DNA from: Clostridiales bacterium
GTDB taxonomy: Bacteria > Bacillota > Clostridia > Saccharofermentanales > Saccharofermentanaceae
Assembly: GCA_017551865.1 (NCBI GenBank)
Contig: JAFZKB010000025.1
Span: 79,294 to 143,293 of the forward strand
Direction of reading: 5' to 3'
DNA: 64,000 nucleotides
The position numbers and the translations under genes are program-made. The notes beneath the pieces are model-generated. The model was not told the DNA's origin. It was given only the letters and a program-made list of their open reading frames with translations, and did no database searches. Every line of letters starts with the position of its first letter. Position 1 is the first letter of the stretch. Shown piece by piece: positions 61,579 to 64,000 of the stretch.

Positions 61579-62706
61579 TTGGAACGGTTGAAGAATCATT
61601 ATTTTGTGCTGGTGCGCCTCTTTCTGATGGTCACTTTCTGCGCTTATGGTTTCGTTGAGAGACCGGAGAATACGCAGGTGTCTGCCTGGGTGCTCTTTCT
61701 GATGGCGATGTACCTTGCTTCCATGTGTATCTTTGAGATCGTCCCCAGGAAATACAGATTCATCCTTCTGATCATGGCTTCCGGCTTTTTCTCGGCGCTG
61801 ATGGCCCTCGGCGAGACGGGATTCATGCTTCTGGGATTCGTCATTGTATACGATTTCCTGTCACTGTTTGAATCACTTGATGCGAAGATCTATCTGATTC
61901 CTGTTGTCGGTTTTCTTTTGCCGGGACCGATCAATATCGTCACGCGGCTGATCGCAGTTTCGCTTACAGCCATCGTTTATCTGCAGCATAATTATATTAT
62001 TCGGTCCTACAAAAAGCAGATGCTTGAAGACACGATCAACGAGCAGAACTTAAAGCGTGATATGCAGCAGAAGGAATACGCCGCGAAGATGGAGCAGAGA
62101 AAGAGCATGATCATGGCGGAAAACCAGATCCTCGAAGAGCGTGCGACACTTTCACAGACGCTTCACGACAAGCTCGGACATAACATCAACGGATCCGTAT
62201 ATCAGCTCGAGGCCGCTAAAGTCCTTCTTTCCAAAGATCCGGAGAAATCCGGAAACATCATCCAGGCGGTCATCGACCAGCTCCGCTCCGGTATGGACGA
62301 GATCCGGGGGATCTTAAGAAAAGAACGCCCGGAGAAACGACAGCTGGCGATGCTCCAGCTATATAAGCTATGTGAGGACTGTAACGGCAAGGGCGTGCAG
62401 ACAGAGCTTTCGACGGAAGGGGATACCGCACTGATCTCCGATGCCATTTGGGAAGTCATTCTCGACAATGCCTTTGAAGCGATATCCAATTCCATGAAAT
62501 ACAGTAAGTGCAGCCGCATCGATATCAGCCTTTTCGTCATGAACCAGAGAGTTCGTGTTTCGATAGCCGACGACGGAGTCGGCTGTCCGGAGATAAAAGA
62601 CGGCATGGGCATCTCCGGCATGCGTCAGCGTGTCCGCGAATGTGGCGGCACGATCACTTTTGAAACCGACCCCGGCTTTACCGTGACTATGCTGCTTCCG
62701 CTGTAA
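61579..62706 (+). CDS. Sensor histidine kinase, HisKA_3 type (module 2)
   Basis: I place the start at TTG 61579, six bases after GGGGAG; the frame is also open from an ATG at 61516 that lacks a ribosome binding site. The protein has about 375 residues: five to six membrane helices (VLVRLFLMVTFCAYGF, WVLFLMAMYLASMCIF, ILLIMASGFFSALMALG, IYLIPVVGFLLPGPIN, LIAVSLTAIVYLQ), a coiled linker (QQKEYAAKMEQRKSMIMAEN), the acceptor ATLSQTLHDKLGHNING and a HATPase domain (EVILDNAFEAISNSMKYSKCS, IADDGVGC, GMGISGMRQRV). It pairs with the regulator 33 bases downstream. Confidence 0.85.
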   Translation: MERLKNHYFVLVRLFLMVTFCAYGFVERPENTQVSAWVLFLMAMYLASMCIFEIVPRKYRFILLIMASGFFSALMALGETGFMLLGFVIVYDFLSLFESLDAKIYLIPVVGFLLPGPINIVTRLIAVSLTAIVYLQHNYIIRSYKKQMLEDTINEQNLKRDMQQKEYAAKMEQRKSMIMAENQILEERATLSQTLHDKLGHNINGSVYQLEAAKVLLSKDPEKSGNIIQAVIDQLRSGMDEIRGILRKERPEKRQLAMLQLYKLCEDCNGKGVQTELSTEGDTALISDAIWEVILDNAFEAISNSMKYSKCSRIDISLFVMNQRVRVSIADDGVGCPEIKDGMGISGMRQRVRECGGTITFETDPGFTVTMLLPL

Positions 62707-62739
62707 TGCCGGGAAAATGAGAAATGCAGGAGGAGAAAA

Positions 62740-63375
62740 ATGGAGAAAATAAAAGTCATCATCGCAGACGACAGCGATTTTGTAAGAGACGGCATGAAGA
62801 TCATCCTCGATGTGGACGACGATTTTGAGGTGCTTGGCTGTGCGAAAAACGGACGCGAAGCCATCGAGATCGCCGAGAGGAATAAGCCGGATGTCTTCCT
62901 CATGGATATCCAGATGCCGGAGATGGATGGGATCGAAGCGACGGCGGAGATCGTGAAAAAAGACCTCGGGAAAGTCCTGATCCTGACGACTTTCGATGAC
63001 GATGATCTCGTTCGAAAAGCCCTCGGAAACGGCGCGAAGGGGTATCTGATCAAGAACCATACCCCGGAGCATTTAAAGCAGATGATCAAATCGGTCTATG
63101 CGGGATCCGGGGTCATGGAAGAAAACCTTCTTCAGTCCATCACGAAGAATTCCGGATCCTCCATGGCCGCAAAAGGCTTTGATGAGACGGGATACACCGA
63201 GCGGGAACTCGAGATCGTCCGTGCCGTTGCTGACGGGCTTTCCAATAAAGAGATCGCAGGTAAACTCTTTATCTCCGAAGGAACTGTAAAGAATTACATC
63301 ACCTCGATCCTGGCCAAAGAAGGACTGTCCCACAGAACCGCGCTCGCCGTGTACTATATCACCGGCAAGAAGTGA
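62740..63375 (+). CDS. NarL/LuxR-type response regulator (module 2)
   Basis: The 211-residue regulator has a receiver (VIIADDSDFVRDGM, phosphorylation Asp in VFLMDIQMPEMDG, LILTTFDD, GYLIKNHT) and a LuxR-type DNA-binding domain (YTERELEIVRAVADGLSNKEIAGKLFISEGTVKNYITSILAK). The recognition helix is close to that of the module 1 regulator (EGTVRNMISSVLSKL), consistent with both binding the same ATGAC-N4-GTCAT type of site. The start follows AGGAGGAG. Confidence 0.92.
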   Translation: MEKIKVIIADDSDFVRDGMKIILDVDDDFEVLGCAKNGREAIEIAERNKPDVFLMDIQMPEMDGIEATAEIVKKDLGKVLILTTFDDDDLVRKALGNGAKGYLIKNHTPEHLKQMIKSVYAGSGVMEENLLQSITKNSGSSMAAKGFDETGYTERELEIVRAVADGLSNKEIAGKLFISEGTVKNYITSILAKEGLSHRTALAVYYITGKK

Positions 63376-63437
63376 TAACATTCATTTGACCAAAGAGATA
63401 AAAAATGATACCATCACATGTGCTTTTTAAGAAATAA

Positions 63438-63520
63438 GCGGATGTGGTGAAATTGGCAGACACGCTGGATTTAGGTTCCAGTACGAAAGTGTGCAGGTTC
63501 AAGTCCTGTCATCCGCACCA
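63438..63520 (+). tRNA. tRNA-Leu (anticodon UAG)
   Basis: The 83-base sequence folds as a class II-type tRNA: acceptor arms GCGGATG and CATCCGC, anticodon stem CTGGA/TCCAG with loop TTTAGGT (anticodon TAG at 63472-63474), a variable arm (GTACGAAAGTGT), the T arm CAGGTTCAAGTCCTG, and an encoded CCA. It reads CUA and, by wobble, CUG leucine codons. Confidence 0.96.
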
Positions 63521-63532
63521 AAAGTCAGCAAA

Positions 63533-63576
63533 ACTCTCCATGTTGCTTCATCCTGCGGCATGGAGAGTCTCTTTTT
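63533..63576 (+). terminator. Terminator after tRNA-Leu
   Basis: ACTCTCCATG (63533-63542) pairs with CATGGAGAGT (63559-63568), followed by CTCTTTTT. Confidence 0.9.
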
Positions 63577-63623
63577 AAACCGGGTAGATTCGAGAATTTC
63601 CAGGGGTTTTCCGAAAACAGAGC

Positions 63624-64000
63624 TCAGGCTGCTTTCAGGAAGACGCGGAAGGTGACCAGACCGTCCTCGCAGGTAACCTCGATCCTACCGTCATGTGCGT
63701 CGCAGATCGCTTTGGCGATCGACAGCCCGAGTCCGTAGTGTCCCGTGTATTCTCTGGAATCATCAGCGCGATAAAACCGTGTGAAAAGCACTTGTCTCTC
63801 CGCTTCCGGTATCTCTTTTCCGGGATTGGTGACCTCCAGGATCACATGATCACGAACTCTCTTCAGAACAACAGAGACAGTTTTCCGGCTTTCATCAGAG
63901 GAGGTGTGCGAGACAGCATTATCCAGCAGGATCGTGGTCAGTTGTTCCAATTGTCCTTTATTCCCGTTAACGAATAGGTCGTCAGCGATGTGACTTTCTA
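63624..64000 (-). CDS. Sensor histidine kinase, C-terminal ATPase part (runs off the window)
   Basis: The frame enters from the right edge and stops at 63624-63626. The visible 125 residues are the HATPase_c domain of a HisKA-type kinase: N box LTTILLDNAVSHTSSD, a G1-like region VTNPGKEIPEAE, F box LFTRFYRADDSRE and G2 box GHYGLGLSIAKAICDAHDG. The sensor and histidine parts lie beyond the window. It belongs to the classical membrane kinase type and not to the NarX type of the two kinases upstream. Confidence 0.88.
   Translation of the reverse strand, partial: ESHIADDLFVNGNKGQLEQLTTILLDNAVSHTSSDESRKTVSVVLKRVRDHVILEVTNPGKEIPEAERQVLFTRFYRADDSREYTGHYGLGLSIAKAICDAHDGRIEVTCEDGLVTFRVFLKAA

Overview
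The window looks like the chromosome of a strictly anaerobic, Gram-positive Clostridia bacterium. Support for this includes an [FeFe]-hydrogenase maturase (hydE), a reverse rubrerythrin, a multidomain flavodiiron protein, a Trp T-box leader, a yybP-ykoY manganese riboswitch, many lipoproteins with Thr/Glu/Ser-rich linkers, and strong AGGAGG-type ribosome binding sites. I cannot name the genus from the sequence. Most genes share one codon style. The block at about 6.9-8.2 kb is clearly more AT-rich and looks acquired.

Layout. 0-4 kb: end of hydE, a remnant of an ABC ATPase, then a Mn riboswitch controlling an MntP manganese exporter fused to a ZIP transporter, a GNAT acetyltransferase and a free-standing ZIP transporter. 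4-7 kb: a cysteine operon (O-acetylhomoserine sulfhydrylase, cysteine synthase) behind a 22-residue leader peptide ending in Cys-Arg-Cys-Cys, a probable cysteine attenuator. 7-8.2 kb: an AT-rich pair, a caspase/CHAT-like protein and a membrane-anchored protein. 8.4-16.1 kb: three tandem lipoproteins of about 850 residues that join a PstS-like binding domain to a WG-repeat-like domain; the middle copy has lost the ligand-binding motifs. 16.3-20 kb: aromatic amino acid genes (prephenate dehydratase, DAHP synthase, and a TrpB2 under a Trp T-box). 20.1-20.5 kb: an array of six evenly spaced dyads. 20.6-32 kb: lipoproteins, two large secreted beta-solenoid-like proteins, two related 33-40-residue peptides, and an oxidative-stress cluster (Fur/PerR, rubrerythrin, flavodiiron protein).

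32-41.3 kb: AraC regulator and GH16 glucanase lipoprotein (divergent), GNAT protein, NAD synthetase, and a 1287-residue propeller-GGDEF sensor. 41.4-41.7 kb: a second dyad array with another repeat word but the same geometry. 41.7-43 kb: a lipoprotein with an RsgI/SEAL-like autoproteolysis domain, a PGDPNN repeat stalk and DnaJ-type CxxCxGxG repeats. 43-48.5 kb and 56.9-63.4 kb: two similar modules, each an ABC ATPase, two ABC-2 permeases and a HisKA_3/NarL two-component system (the LnrJKLMN arrangement), both with an ATGAC-N4-GTCAT dyad upstream of the transporter. The second module contains a serpin. Between them lie a TetR-controlled ABC exporter, an ASCH protein, a degenerate PIN-like protein with a histone H1-like tail, an XRE regulator, a DUF4230 protein and a purine permease. 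The window closes with tRNA-Leu(UAG) and part of another histidine kinase.

How the genes work together. Metal, sulfur and tryptophan supply are each controlled at the RNA level (riboswitch, leader peptide, T-box). The remainder is mostly envelope biology: sensing and export modules, surface lipoproteins and secreted repeat proteins. The least explained items are the two geometry-matched dyad arrays, the Cys leader, the short peptides beside secreted-protein genes, and several unusual domain fusions.
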